Shown here piece by piece: positions 8,962-17,466 of a DNA stretch of 64,000 bases. How positions within the stretch are numbered: position 1 is the stretch's first letter; each line of letters starts with the position of its first letter. The position numbers were made by a program, and so were the translations under genes. Location: positions 62,001 through 126,000 of the forward strand of contig NZ_JALNUP010000006.1 of the NCBI RefSeq assembly GCF_026540855.1, in the 5' to 3' direction. The notes beneath the pieces are model-generated. The model was not told the origin of the DNA. It made no database searches and saw only the letters and a program-made list of their open reading frames with translations. The DNA comes from Sphingomonas sp. GC_Shp_5. GTDB taxonomy: Bacteria; Pseudomonadota; Alphaproteobacteria; Sphingomonadales; Sphingomonadaceae.

Positions 8962-10038
8962 ATGCCAGCCACCACCACGCCGGCCCAGATACGCGCTCGG
9001 GTTGCTCTCGCTGCAGCCGTGGCCCTCTCCGCCCTATGGATCGGCGCAGCATTCGTTCCTGCCATCCTGTGGGCTGCTGTCGTCAGCATCGCCGTCGAGC
9101 CGTTGCGGCTGCGTCTACTGCGCCGCTGGCCCGGCAGTGACATGCTTATGGCCGGACTGATCACGCTCGCAGTCATTCTGATCGTGGTGGTGCCGCTGGT
9201 GATCGCTGTGACCCGGGCGATCGCCGAAGTGGATGGCATCACCCATTGGATCAACGGTGCCCGTGCGCACGGCGTGCCGGTCGCCGCATGGGTGGCCAAC
9301 CTCCCCGTGGGGTCAACGCAGCTTACCGCATGGTGGACGAACCACCTGGCGACGCCTGAGGGCGCTGCTGAGCAGATTGCTCACTTTGACATGGGTACAA
9401 TCATCGAGAAGTCGAAGTCTGTCGGGCACAACATCGTCGAACGCGCCGTGGTGTTCGCCTTCACGGTGCTCATGCTCTTTTTCATGATTCGCGACCATGA
9501 TGCCGTTGGAGCGCAACTCACTCGAGCCATAGATCGCGCGTTCGGGGACGCCGGGCAACGGATCGGCCGCCAGATCACGCTTTCCGTGCGTGGCACCGTA
9601 GACGGGGTCGTTCTCCTCGGCCTTGCCCAAGGCGTGTTCATGGCGACGCTCTATGCCTTCGCCGGCGTGCCGCACCCGATCCTGCTCGGGCTTCTGTCCG
9701 GCGTAGGTGCCATGGTGCCGTTCGGCTTGATGGCAATCATGGTAATCGCGCTTGGGTTGCTGGTGATCAAGGGCTCCGTCCTTGCGGCGATCATCGTCGG
9801 CGTTATTGGCGGCACCATGTCGTTCGTGGTGGATCACACGGCCAAGCCTGCCTTGATCGGAGGCGCCACCAAGCTTCCATTCGTCTGGGTTCTGATCGGC
9901 ATCATCGGCGGCGTAGAAACCATCGGCTTGCTCGGTCTGTTCGTCGGCCCGGCTGTGATGGCGGCGCTGGTGCTTATCTGGCGTGAATGGGTTGCAGACG
10001 ATGCCCCGCTGGGAGACGGGACGCCGGTCGGTCGATGA
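8962..10038 (+). CDS. AI-2E family transporter (PerM/UPF0118)
   Basis: A 358-aa polytopic membrane protein. AAAGGGG precedes ATG 8962; a TTG lies one codon earlier. It has paired N-terminal membrane helices, a long soluble segment (about 95-170) and then several C-terminal helices including IGIIGGVETIGLLGLFVGP, the hallmark end of this family. Members export varied small molecules; the autoinducer-2 name comes from E. coli TqsA, and the real substrate here is unknown. Being a single metabolic-type gene inside a phage-like region, it is probably cargo. Confidence 0.85.
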   Translation: MPATTTPAQIRARVALAAAVALSALWIGAAFVPAILWAAVVSIAVEPLRLRLLRRWPGSDMLMAGLITLAVILIVVVPLVIAVTRAIAEVDGITHWINGARAHGVPVAAWVANLPVGSTQLTAWWTNHLATPEGAAEQIAHFDMGTIIEKSKSVGHNIVERAVVFAFTVLMLFFMIRDHDAVGAQLTRAIDRAFGDAGQRIGRQITLSVRGTVDGVVLLGLAQGVFMATLYAFAGVPHPILLGLLSGVGAMVPFGLMAIMVIALGLLVIKGSVLAAIIVGVIGGTMSFVVDHTAKPALIGGATKLPFVWVLIGIIGGVETIGLLGLFVGPAVMAALVLIWREWVADDAPLGDGTPVGR

Positions 10039-10056
10039 GCCAAACCAACGAGGGAC

Positions 10057-10245
10057 TCAGCCTTGGCCATCACTCTCGCCGCGAGTCTCAATGCGCCACG
10101 CCGTGACCTCTAGATCGGCGGCCAGGGCGTCTAACGCGCGCCTCACGGCGATTTGCTCTGGGCCTTCGGGTATGCCGGCATACCCCGGCAAGCGCGCTCT
10201 CATCCTCGCAAGGCGGGCAGCCACCCTTAGCGTCTCGGGATCCAT
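10057..10245 (-). CDS. small hypothetical protein
   Basis: A 62-aa, Arg/Ala/Leu-rich, likely all-helical protein running toward the end of the transporter gene. No motif recognised. Composition suggests it is genuine, but no strong ribosome site precedes it. Confidence 0.4.
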   Translation of the reverse strand: MDPETLRVAARLARMRARLPGYAGIPEGPEQIAVRRALDALAADLEVTAWRIETRGESDGQG

Positions 10246-10454
10246 GTGCTGACGTTACCACGCGCCGCAGCCGCCGTCGTAGATTCTCACGTGATGGTTG
10301 CCCGATTGGATGGCCTGATTAATCGCCGGGTGCCAAAATGCCACACAACGGAGGAATGACTTAGTTGGCGCCGATCAGGGTTGATCGCGTGACCATCTTA
10401 ACTCCATGCTCGCTCAAAGACCGCCGGCAGTTGAACGGCTTCCATGGGGGATTT

Positions 10455-10559
10455 ATGGCAGACGTGCTGATCGGCTGGACGATCCTCTTGGCAACGGCCG
10501 CAGTCCTGTGCGGTGGCGCCTTCTTGGCTGCAGGGTCTGTCCGCGGCGGACGCCGCTAA
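10455..10559 (+). CDS. 34-aa single-pass membrane micro-protein
   Basis: ATG 10455 has GGGGGA a few bases upstream. The product is a hydrophobic helix (LIGWTILLATAAVLCGGAFLAA) with a basic GSVRGGRR tail, i.e. an inner-membrane micro-protein. Function unknown. Confidence 0.45.
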   Translation: MADVLIGWTILLATAAVLCGGAFLAAGSVRGGRR

Positions 10560-10735
10560 GGCTTGCCGGACCGTCATGCCGCAGCTGTGGGTTCCAGGGC
10601 GTAACTTAGCGCGATCTTTGCCATGAAGTGATTATCCGCTGGCGCTAGTCGAGCCATGAGTTGCCTATCAATATGGTTCTTTCATCTACCGGTAAGCCTC
10701 AGCGCCGAGGTTGCGCGAATAGGTGGGGAAGAGTC

Positions 10736-10930
10736 ATGTCGCGCGACGAAGCTGAAGGATTGCGGATCTACCATCAAGCCAGGTGCGAACAGCAGAGGCG
10801 CCGGGTTGCCGAAGCGCGATCACCACGTGCTGTTGCAGCGCACGCGGCACTGCTCCGCCTGCATGAACTTGCGGCTGCCGAGCTGCCCCTGTCAGTGCCT
10901 GACAGCGAAGCAACGCTGGTACTCGCCTAA
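10736..10930 (+). CDS. small hypothetical protein
   Basis: A 64-aa, Arg/Ala-rich helical protein. The ATG at 10736 is preceded by GGGGAAGAG, a good ribosome site, so the in-frame upstream part is left out. It converges with the endolysin gene with a 6-nt gap. No family recognised. Confidence 0.45.
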   Translation: MSRDEAEGLRIYHQARCEQQRRRVAEARSPRAVAAHAALLRLHELAAAELPLSVPDSEATLVLA

Positions 10931-10936
10931 CCCGTC

Positions 10937-11443
10937 CTAAGCCTCCGCGCTGGAGATCGGCTTACCCTTCGCCGCCATCTGTACTGGCCGGCCGATCACC
11001 GATCGATCCGTGGGCCACCTTCGCGCGATGCATCTGCTCTTGGCGATACGGGCAATGGTGACGGCATCACCTTGGTTGCCGCCGAGCACGTGATACGCGG
11101 CTAGGTCCTCGCCGACGTAAAAGCCGACATGGCCGCCGCCTGCACGCTCGAACACGAGCACAGCGCCTGGAGCGAGGCGCTCGGGACGAAGCAGCTGGCC
11201 CCATGTTGCCCAGGACGTCGCCCGCACTGCGATCGGTGGCGCATCAATGCTATCCTCTGCTAGGCAGGTGGCGACAAAGACACCGCACCAGGGCACGCTG
11301 TCGGCGTTGTAGATCATGCCAAGCACCTTGGTGCCGAGTCGTTTCGCCCACCCCAGGATCGTCGAGCTGTTCGCCGGGCCCGGTGCCTCGCGGGTTCCAA
11401 TCTTTGTCCTAGCGGCGGACAACCATGCGGGGTCTTTTGTCAC
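10937..11443 (-). CDS. TIGR02594-type peptidoglycan hydrolase (phage endolysin-like)
   Basis: A 168-aa protein with a CHAP/NlpC-like core. The catalytic pair visible is Cys53 in PWCGVFVA and His105 in GGGHVGFYVGED; LGGNQGDAVTIA follows, as is usual in TIGR02594 proteins. No signal peptide, so release would depend on a holin, which I did not find. The start overlaps the stop of the upstream 91-aa gene (ATGA), so the two form a lysis-like operon. Good family call; activity inferred. Confidence 0.8.
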   Translation of the reverse strand: MTKDPAWLSAARTKIGTREAPGPANSSTILGWAKRLGTKVLGMIYNADSVPWCGVFVATCLAEDSIDAPPIAVRATSWATWGQLLRPERLAPGAVLVFERAGGGHVGFYVGEDLAAYHVLGGNQGDAVTIARIAKSRCIARRWPTDRSVIGRPVQMAAKGKPISSAEA

Positions 11444-11715
11444 GAAGACGCTTCTTCCACCCCCACTGCCGGTCGATGGAGGTTGATGCTGTCATATAGT
11501 TCGAGCAGCGCATTGACCTCGGAGATGATGACCTCCTGCTCACTCCGCCACCGTGCGCTCGCATCGGCCGTGGGCACGCCGTTTCTGCCATCATGGACAG
11601 TGAATCCCTGATCCAGAAGCCATAGGGCATCGCGCGCCCGTGCTCGCTGGCGGCGAAGGTGGTACACCCATTGTTCAACAACGCTGGACGGGACCAGCCT
11701 CTCTATCTCACCCAT
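11440..11715 (-). CDS. hypothetical protein coupled to the endolysin
   Basis: A 91-aa soluble, helical protein (RQRARARDALWLLDQGF, then SEQEVIISEVNALLELYDSI). Its TGA overlaps the endolysin ATG, so both are translated from one message. It lacks a membrane helix, so it is not a typical holin. Function unknown. Confidence 0.55.
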   Translation of the reverse strand: MGEIERLVPSSVVEQWVYHLRRQRARARDALWLLDQGFTVHDGRNGVPTADASARWRSEQEVIISEVNALLELYDSINLHRPAVGVEEASS

Positions 11716-11775
11716 ATTGGGTGCTTACCGGCTAGCGTGTTGATGGCAAACCGCGGCCAGCTTAATGGAAACGAT

Positions 11776-11925
11776 ATGATTACCCAAATCGGGAAATTGC
11801 TCGAACTCAAAGAGCTGCTCGCAGAAGCTCTCCATCTGCTCGAGGAGTCCTGCCAAGCGGGGGCGGCTAGCGAGATCGCCCAGGCGCTGGAACACGTGAA
11901 CTGGTTGATAGCGTCAATGCATTGA
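11776..11925 (+). CDS. small helical hypothetical protein
   Basis: A 49-aa protein of two helices (LLELKELLAEALHLLEES, then ASEIAQALEHVNWLI). The ATG at 11776 is preceded by GGAA; an earlier in-frame ATG at 11743 lacks one. It overlaps the oppositely oriented next gene by 12 nt, and both share a helix-turn-helix layout with a buried A-x-x-I-A-x-A motif. Confidence 0.45.
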   Translation: MITQIGKLLELKELLAEALHLLEESCQAGAASEIAQALEHVNWLIASMH

Positions 11926-12096
11926 GCTTTTTGGATCGCCGCAGGGCTTGGGGGCTGCGGCCGGATCTTCATCCAGCTCGGCTTCCAGCATGTCGATAGC
12001 GTGGGCGATGTGAGCGGCAACGACGGCCCTGCCGTGTTCGTCCTGCATCTGGAGCACTTGCCTCAGCAGCTGCAATGAGTGATCTCGAATTGTCAT
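11914..12096 (-). CDS. small helical hypothetical protein, convergent partner
   Basis: A 60-aa protein (start chosen at 12096, with GGGAG upstream). The helices LQLLRQVLQMQDEHG and AAHIAHAIDMLEAELDED resemble the pattern of the gene at 11776, so the two may be distant paralogues in tail-to-tail arrangement. The end overlaps the other gene. Function unknown. Confidence 0.45.
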   Translation of the reverse strand: MTIRDHSLQLLRQVLQMQDEHGRAVVAAHIAHAIDMLEAELDEDPAAAPKPCGDPKSSMH

Positions 12097-12290
12097 CTGC
12101 ACTCCCATGGGGCGATGGTATACTCCTGCCCCAGAAAGGACTGTAATGTAGGTTACTCGCCGGCGGAAACAGCCTGTCCCGGCATAGCGACCTGCCGCGT
12201 CCGGTGAGGCTGATACCCGGGGCCAGCACTTACAGCTTGGGATCGCTTATGCTCCAGAGCTCCATTACCCACGCGACAGGTGGTGTTGGG

Positions 12291-14687
12291 TCAAGCGGCG
12301 TCCGCCTTGGGAACGTTGATCCAATGAGGTTCGGCCCTTGTCGCGAGGATGAAGCTCTCTTCCAGATCCGACTTACTGAGCGGCGCACTGAATAGGTAGC
12401 CTTGAAGGTGGGTGCAGCCGGCTTCCACCAGCATGCGCAACTGGTCCTGAGTCTCCACGCCTTCGGCGACCACGCCCATGCCCAGTGTCTCGCCAAGGCC
12501 GACTACCGCCTGGATTATCGCGCGAGCGGCACGCGAAGTTGTGATCTGATCAACGAATGACCTGTCAATCTTCACCTTATCAAATGGAAAGCGCTGAAAA
12601 TAGCTGAGTGAAGAGTAGCCGACGCCAAAGTCATCCATCAGGATTTGGATGCCGATCTTCCGCAGTCTTTCAAGTTCAGAGAAGGTTCGCTCTACGTCAC
12701 GAATGACAAGGCCTTCGGTGACCTCGAGTTGGAGTCGGTCGGGAGCCAGTCCCGTCTCGCTGAGGACGGCAGCGACAGTCGCGCAAAGATCTCCCGACTG
12801 GAACTGCAAGGGGGACAGATTAACCGCGACCCTGATGCTGGACGGCCATGACGCCGCGTCCAGGCAGGCCTGCCGCAGCAGAGCCTCTCCAAGCGGCACT
12901 ATAAGGCCTGACTCCTCTGCCAACGGAATGAATAGTTCAGGCGAGATTGGACCTTTGTCTCGGTGTGTCCAACGAGCCAGAGCTTCGACGCTCGTGATCA
13001 GGCCTGCCTGGGCGGACATCACCGGCTGGTACGCCAATCCTACGTCGCCATCCCTGATGGCGCTTCGAAGATCGCTTTCAAGGCTCAGGCGGTCGCGTGC
13101 GGCCGCATCCATCTGCGGATCGAAGAAGCAGACGCTCCCTCGTCCTTGCTCCTTCGCACGATAAAGCGCGAGATCCGCACACTGGCGTAGTTCAGCCGTG
13201 GTTGTCGCATCATTGGGCGCCAACACGATGCCGACGGTGGCGCCACTGTATGCCAGAATCCGACCAGCGGAGAAGGGCTCCCCCAGCCTTGCAGCAATTT
13301 GCTCCGCCACCCTGATAGCGCGGGCTTTTGTGTTTTCACCGACAAGGATCACGGCAAACTCATCGCCACCCGCGCGAGCAATGACCCCGTCTGAGCCGAC
13401 GATCGATTTTAGACGCGCGCCAACCTGCCTGAGGACTTCGTCGCCAACGAGGTGACCGAACTGGTCGTTCACGGCTTTGAAGCGATCAAGATCGATGCTG
13501 AGCAGTGCCAGCGGCGTTTCCTCGTCCATGTAGCGGCGCAACCGATCAACATAGCTCGCGCGATTGAGGAGGCCGGTCAGAGCATCGCTGAAGGCGAGCT
13601 TGCGGATTTTGGCCTCGGTACGAAGCCGCTCTCGCTGATCCCGGATGGCGATCACCGTCTGCACTTTGTGGCCGAGCGCCATCTCAGCGCGTAGAATCCG
13701 CACAGGGACGACCTGCCCGGCATTGCCAGCGAGGTTCGTTTCCCGTTCTTCGCGTTCGGGGAGGTCGGAAAGGTCCACGCCCGGAAGCAGCGAACTCACG
13801 CTGGCGCCGACGAGCTGACCCTGACCGTAGCCGGCAAGTCGCTCGGTGCTACTATTCACCGTCACGATCATACCGTCCTGGCAGATGACCAATCCCTCGA
13901 GCGCGACATCGGTCAGCTCCCGCAGGCGCTGTCGATCCTGACGCAAGCGGGCTATGGCCGCGAGGTTGAACCGCCACCCTAGCATAGCCAAGGCGATCAG
14001 GCTCAGCGATATGCCGGCAACTACCGGTGTAATTGTAACGGGAGACACCGCGTTCGCCGGGAAGGTATCTTCGGGGTCGAAGCGCAGGTGCATGGCTGCC
14101 ATCCCGCAGAAATGCAGAATGCCGATAGCAAAAAGCAGCAGCGGCGCGGCACAACGTCGAACGTTCCGGGACCGATTGGAAGCTGCGACCATCGCCAATC
14201 CGCAAAGCGGCAAGCTGACGATGACTGATGGTACAACCAGTTGCAGGTTCCAGGCGATGCTGCCTTGGACGAGATACGCCGCCTGACCAACATAGTGGAG
14301 CGCTGCGATCCCGACCCCAACAATGAGGCCCGCGCAGAATTGAGTCCGGAAGCCGCGAGACCTGATTGAGATCCACACGCCGCTCCCGATCCCGGCGATC
14401 GCCAACAGCAACGAAGCTGCCGTCAGCACCGGCTCGAATTCAGCTGGCATGCCTGGGCGGAATGCAAGCAGTACAATGAAGTGGGTTGCCCAGGCCGTGC
14501 ATCCGCTCGAAACGATGCTAACGACGCCCCAAAGCGTCCGGGACCTGCCTTTTGCACGGGCGGCATGGTGCGCGACTGCGAATGACGCATAGATACCGAC
14601 GGCGCAGACGACCCCCGCCAGCAACAAAAGGTGACCATCATGCATGTCCCACATGCAGGTCAGGACGGAGACGAAAAGGCCAGCCAC
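12291..14687 (-). CDS. membrane diguanylate cyclase/phosphodiesterase (MHYT-PAS-GGDEF-EAL)
   Basis: A 798-aa protein. Seven membrane helices with MHYT-type repeats fill residues 1-240 (ATHFI near 67, LHYVG near 130, HFCGMAAMH near 192). A PAS-like part covers about 255-350. The GGDEF domain has an intact GGDEF at 440-444, and the EAL domain has EAL at 568-570 plus NLS, EVTEG, DDFG (685-688), EGVET and QGY motifs. Both active sites look complete, so it can probably make and break c-di-GMP. The inhibitory RxxD site before GGDEF reads VGSD, so product feedback there is likely lost. MHYT is thought to sense a diatomic gas through a metal. It may be cargo or host sequence within the accessory region. 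Confidence 0.93.
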   Translation of the reverse strand: MAGLFVSVLTCMWDMHDGHLLLLAGVVCAVGIYASFAVAHHAARAKGRSRTLWGVVSIVSSGCTAWATHFIVLLAFRPGMPAEFEPVLTAASLLLAIAGIGSGVWISIRSRGFRTQFCAGLIVGVGIAALHYVGQAAYLVQGSIAWNLQLVVPSVIVSLPLCGLAMVAASNRSRNVRRCAAPLLLFAIGILHFCGMAAMHLRFDPEDTFPANAVSPVTITPVVAGISLSLIALAMLGWRFNLAAIARLRQDRQRLRELTDVALEGLVICQDGMIVTVNSSTERLAGYGQGQLVGASVSSLLPGVDLSDLPEREERETNLAGNAGQVVPVRILRAEMALGHKVQTVIAIRDQRERLRTEAKIRKLAFSDALTGLLNRASYVDRLRRYMDEETPLALLSIDLDRFKAVNDQFGHLVGDEVLRQVGARLKSIVGSDGVIARAGGDEFAVILVGENTKARAIRVAEQIAARLGEPFSAGRILAYSGATVGIVLAPNDATTTAELRQCADLALYRAKEQGRGSVCFFDPQMDAAARDRLSLESDLRSAIRDGDVGLAYQPVMSAQAGLITSVEALARWTHRDKGPISPELFIPLAEESGLIVPLGEALLRQACLDAASWPSSIRVAVNLSPLQFQSGDLCATVAAVLSETGLAPDRLQLEVTEGLVIRDVERTFSELERLRKIGIQILMDDFGVGYSSLSYFQRFPFDKVKIDRSFVDQITTSRAARAIIQAVVGLGETLGMGVVAEGVETQDQLRMLVEAGCTHLQGYLFSAPLSKSDLEESFILATRAEPHWINVPKADAA

Positions 14688-14700
14688 CTGAGCAAATTAG

Positions 14701-15006
14701 CCGAAGAGTCTTAACAAGCTCGCGCTTGCCTTCGATCTGCGTACCTTCTGCAAGGCTCGCGCAAGCGACGGGCTTGCCCCTTACGGCAATGGCGATGCCG
14801 ATACGGCCATCGGCTTCAGCAGCGTCTTGGCATGGCAGGTCAAAGCAGTGGAGGTGGCGACCGGCGTCGAGAGCCGCTCAGTGCTCCCGTTCAGTCGTGA
14901 CGACGCGCGCAGAGCAGTTGCGTCCATCGGTCGCTTGTATGAGTTATATGCAAAATTCCTGGCGGCGATCGTATCTACGCACGCCATTGAAAGAGCGGAA
15001 CCATGA
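14701..15006 (+). pseudogene. 101-codon coding-like frame without a normal start
   Basis: The frame is open after TAG 14698-14700. It reads like protein (FCKARASDGLAPYGNGDADTA, then LAWQVKAVEVATG, then SIGRLYELYAKFLAAI) and its TGA overlaps the ATG of the next gene (ATGA). No ATG, GTG or TTG occurs before TTG 14827, which would give only 59 aa. Either it starts at a rare codon or its front was lost next to the divergent c-di-GMP gene. Family unknown. Confidence 0.4.
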
Positions 15007-15218
15007 ATGGCGAATTTGAACGGCGGGCAAAGCCAATCCCGAACGTCCCGGGCCACCGGCTAGACCCTAGCCGCCTTTGGATGCTTCCCGATTTTGAGTT
15101 GGAGGCCGAATATTTCGCACTAGCGCCGGAGCAGAATGGGCCATGGGCGCAGGGTATCCGGGATGAATACGAGCGTCGCGGACTCGGCACCGCGAAGAGT
15201 GAAGATCCGACAGAGTAA
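15003..15218 (+). CDS. small hypothetical protein
   Basis: A 71-aa hydrophilic protein (MNGEFERRAKPIPNVPG, then ALAPEQNGPWAQGIRDEYERRG). Its ATG overlaps the stop of the preceding coding-like frame, implying that frame was once translated. No family recognised. Confidence 0.5.
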   Translation: MNGEFERRAKPIPNVPGHRLDPSRLWMLPDFELEAEYFALAPEQNGPWAQGIRDEYERRGLGTAKSEDPTE

Positions 15219-15486
15219 GAGGTGGGCAGCGCCTTGGCTCGGACCGGCTTCGGATCTTTATAGAGACGTCAGACACCTGGAAGCGTAGAATGCCGACATG
15301 GACACGATCGAACGTGCGGCAAGAACCTTCGCGGGATGGGAGCTGGGGCTCCCGGCGACTAAATCGACCGGCTGCCGTATGGTGCCGCATCGCCCAATCG
15401 GCGTGCTCTGGTCGACAAGCTGCTGCCCGGCAAGGTGAAGCGAGCCAGGCATGTACTGCGCGCGATCAATCATCCACAGTCGTTAT

Positions 15487-15861
15487 ATGCGTGATCTGCT
15501 CCTACGTCTAAGCCAAGCGCTGAACGATCTCGCGGCATCTGTTGGCACGCCGGCATCGACGCCAAAATCCGCACCGACCAGCAAACGCGCTGGCGGTCGA
15601 CCAAAGGGTTCGATTGGAAAACGCTGGCGTGATTGCCTTCGGGCAGTGTGCGGCCCTGACGGCGCCGGCACCTTCGGGATCAGCGACATCTCTCGAGCGT
15701 TTGGCAAGCCGATCACGGAAGCAAAGATCCGGCGGGGGTTGGGAACGCTGATCCGGGCTGGGCATGTCGTGCCCCGAGCGGGAAGCAGCTTTCAGCTGAC
15801 CGAGCAAGGATTGGCGATGCTGCACGCTACCAAGCCGGCAGACGACAAACGCGTAAAATAG
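15487..15861 (+). CDS. winged-helix-like DNA-binding protein
   Basis: A 124-aa protein. A basic, low-complexity part (about 20-45) is followed by a winged-helix-like domain (ISDISRAFGKPITEAKIRRGLGTLIRAGHVV, then SFQLTEQGLAML). The start was set at ATG 15487, since a coding-like tail (ALVDKLLPGKVKRARHVL) in another frame ends just over it at 15494. Probably a regulator of the element. Function inferred from fold only. Confidence 0.5.
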   Translation: MRDLLLRLSQALNDLAASVGTPASTPKSAPTSKRAGGRPKGSIGKRWRDCLRAVCGPDGAGTFGISDISRAFGKPITEAKIRRGLGTLIRAGHVVPRAGSSFQLTEQGLAMLHATKPADDKRVK

Positions 15862-15925
15862 GCGCGATTGAACGGCCCAAAGCCCACGGCGCGGTAGCTA
15901 TGAAGCCGGTACGGAGGCGCACATC

Positions 15926-16168
15926 TTAGACGATCGCAAGATGACCGAGTTCCTCCGCCGTGATGCCGTACGTCTCGCATATGTGCTGCCGTAATGCGTG
16001 TTTTGCTTCCGCCATTTCGTTGAAGGCAGCTTCTTCGCTGGCTTCCGCAGACCAGTCGACCACGTCGCGGCTGGGTACCAAGGCGTTCCAGGCTATGTTG
16101 TGTTTCTCGGCAGCGGCACGGACTTGAGCAACCAGAGCCCTTGCGGTCTGTCGAAGATCATCCATCAC
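15926..16168 (-). CDS. small hypothetical protein
   Basis: An 80-aa soluble helical protein (RQTARALVAQVRAAAEKHNI, then FNEMAEAKHALRQHICETYG). It appears genuine by composition; no family recognised. Confidence 0.5.
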   Translation of the reverse strand: MMDDLRQTARALVAQVRAAAEKHNIAWNALVPSRDVVDWSAEASEEAAFNEMAEAKHALRQHICETYGITAEELGHLAIV

Positions 16169-16230
16169 TATCTAACTCTACATCAAGAAGCCGCTCACTA
16201 GGGCACACGAGATGCCACCGGCATCGGGAG

Positions 16231-16434
16231 CTAGCTGGTGGGCTGCGGGCCCGGGACGGCACCGTGGCCGCGCGCGACTTGGCCAGGTAGAACGTCGCTG
16301 CCTACAACCGCGCCATGCGGCTCTTTTTGCAGCCCGCGCATCGAGAACCAAGCCAACGCGGCAATGATCAGGATGATAAGCAGGAACAGGCACTTGGCTA
16401 CTCCGCCCGGCCTCTTGTTGTGTCGGCCTACCAT
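16231..16434 (-). CDS. 67-aa single-pass membrane protein
   Basis: A basic N-terminus (VGRHNKRPGG) precedes one membrane helix (CLFLLIILIIAALAWFSM, about 15-32) and a short polar tail. Small membrane proteins like this often sit in phage lysis or exclusion modules, but nothing here fixes its role. Confidence 0.5.
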   Translation of the reverse strand: MVGRHNKRPGGVAKCLFLLIILIIAALAWFSMRGLQKEPHGAVVGSDVLPGQVARGHGAVPGPQPTS

Positions 16435-16517
16435 GGTTCACCCCTGTCTGACTGGATCGTCCTACAACCTCAAACCTGAACGTGACATGGTAAATGGCAG
16501 TGCCATCAAGCTGGAGA

Positions 16518-16853
16518 TCATGACCGATACCGCGACACCATCTTCCGCCAATTGCGCTGATCAGGGTGCGGTGGCTGTTTCTCGTCGGGCTGGTGGCGGG
16601 TGATCTCCACCTCGGGACGAACAACCTTGCCGGTGCTGGCTCTGCAACCCTCGCAGTACAGCCGCCAAAACGCACCCGCCAGCCGATCGTCCCAGCCCTT
16701 GCACTCGTACATCCACCACAGTGCCACCGCATCGAACCGGCGCTCGCGCTTGCAGGCCGGGCAGGTCAGCTTGATGGTACGCCGATGTAGAGCGCAGTGC
16801 TGCAGCGTCCGTAGCCGCTGGCCGACGTGGGTCAGCTCGTCGCCTGGTGCCAC
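16518..16853 (-). CDS. small zinc-ribbon-like protein
   Basis: A 111-aa protein starting at GTG 16853. CPAC (about 31-34) and YCEGC (about 66-70) are two spaced Cys pairs that could bind zinc, with FDAVALWWMYECKGWDDRLAG between. It lies two bases after the stop of the upstream HTH gene, in a three-gene minus-strand set. Likely a nucleic-acid-associated accessory protein. Confidence 0.55.
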   Translation of the reverse strand: MAPGDELTHVGQRLRTLQHCALHRRTIKLTCPACKRERRFDAVALWWMYECKGWDDRLAGAFWRLYCEGCRASTGKVVRPEVEITRHQPDEKQPPHPDQRNWRKMVSRYRS

Positions 16854-16854
16854 T

Positions 16855-17154
16855 TCAGTCGACCACGACAGTGCTGCCGCCGATCGACGCGATCAGATCG
16901 CCAGCGCTAATGCTCCAGGCTCGAGCAAGCGCGTCCAGCTCGGCGCGGGACAGGCGGTCGCCGGCGGCGATGGTCATCAGCCGGGCGCCGGTGATGCCGG
17001 TACGCTTCGACAGCATCGCGATCGGCGTCGTCTTCTGCCCCAGCCAGGCGTCGAACCAAGGCGTGCCCGAGGCGATGACGTCAGCTACCGGATGGTCGGC
17101 ATACCACGTGTCCAGCCGCACCGCGACCGCGCGCTCGCCCTTTCGATAGGTCAA
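16855..17154 (-). CDS. small HTH (lambda-repressor-like) protein
   Basis: About 99 aa if started at TTG 17154, which overlaps the TGA of the upstream gene (TTGA). The C-terminal half has a helix-turn-helix look (IAMLSKRTGITGARLMTIAAG, then LDALARAWSISAGDLIASI). The exact start is uncertain; a GTG slightly downstream is possible. It forms an operon with the genes on both sides. Confidence 0.5.
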   Translation of the reverse strand: MTYRKGERAVAVRLDTWYADHPVADVIASGTPWFDAWLGQKTTPIAMLSKRTGITGARLMTIAAGDRLSRAELDALARAWSISAGDLIASIGGSTVVVD

Positions 17155-17351
17155 AGCGCGGCGACGAGTAGCAGCCGCTCCTTGGTGGTGAGGACCTGCG
17201 CCGCCTGCTGAGCGGCACCGATGGCCTGCCGGTAGTGCACCGTTCCAAATCGCTCGGCCTCGTCGAACGTACACGGCGCCCATTCCTCGCTCGGAAAGCA
17301 GGCACCGTAGATCGCGCGCGCAGCCGCACGCAGCCGGAGATCATGCTCCAT
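17151..17351 (-). CDS. small hypothetical protein
   Basis: A 66-aa protein from ATG 17351 (MEHDLRLRAAARAIYG, then FGTVHYRQAIGAAQQAAQVL). The longer open frame upstream is a shadow of the thermonuclease gene. It is the first gene of the three-gene minus-strand set. Function unknown. Confidence 0.5.
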   Translation of the reverse strand: MEHDLRLRAAARAIYGACFPSEEWAPCTFDEAERFGTVHYRQAIGAAQQAAQVLTTKERLLLVAAL

Positions 17352-17466
17352 GCTCAAGCTCCATCCATGTCGAGGCACCATCAGCGGCGCCCGCACAGCT
17401 AGGCGCATGGCGCTGTGATTCGCAAGAACATTGCGAGAACATAGGAAGGGTGCCATTGGGCCGCGG

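Noticed and set aside
14781..15056. A minus-strand open frame opposite the start-less coding frame
   Set aside because: No ribosome site or motif; it is the antisense of the coding-like plus frame.
15298..15494. A small plus-strand gene starting MDTIERAARTFAGWELG
   Set aside because: The frame loses protein character after about 20 codons, while another frame gains it (ALVDKLLPGKVKRARHVL). It may be a frameshifted gene, but I could not place the join.
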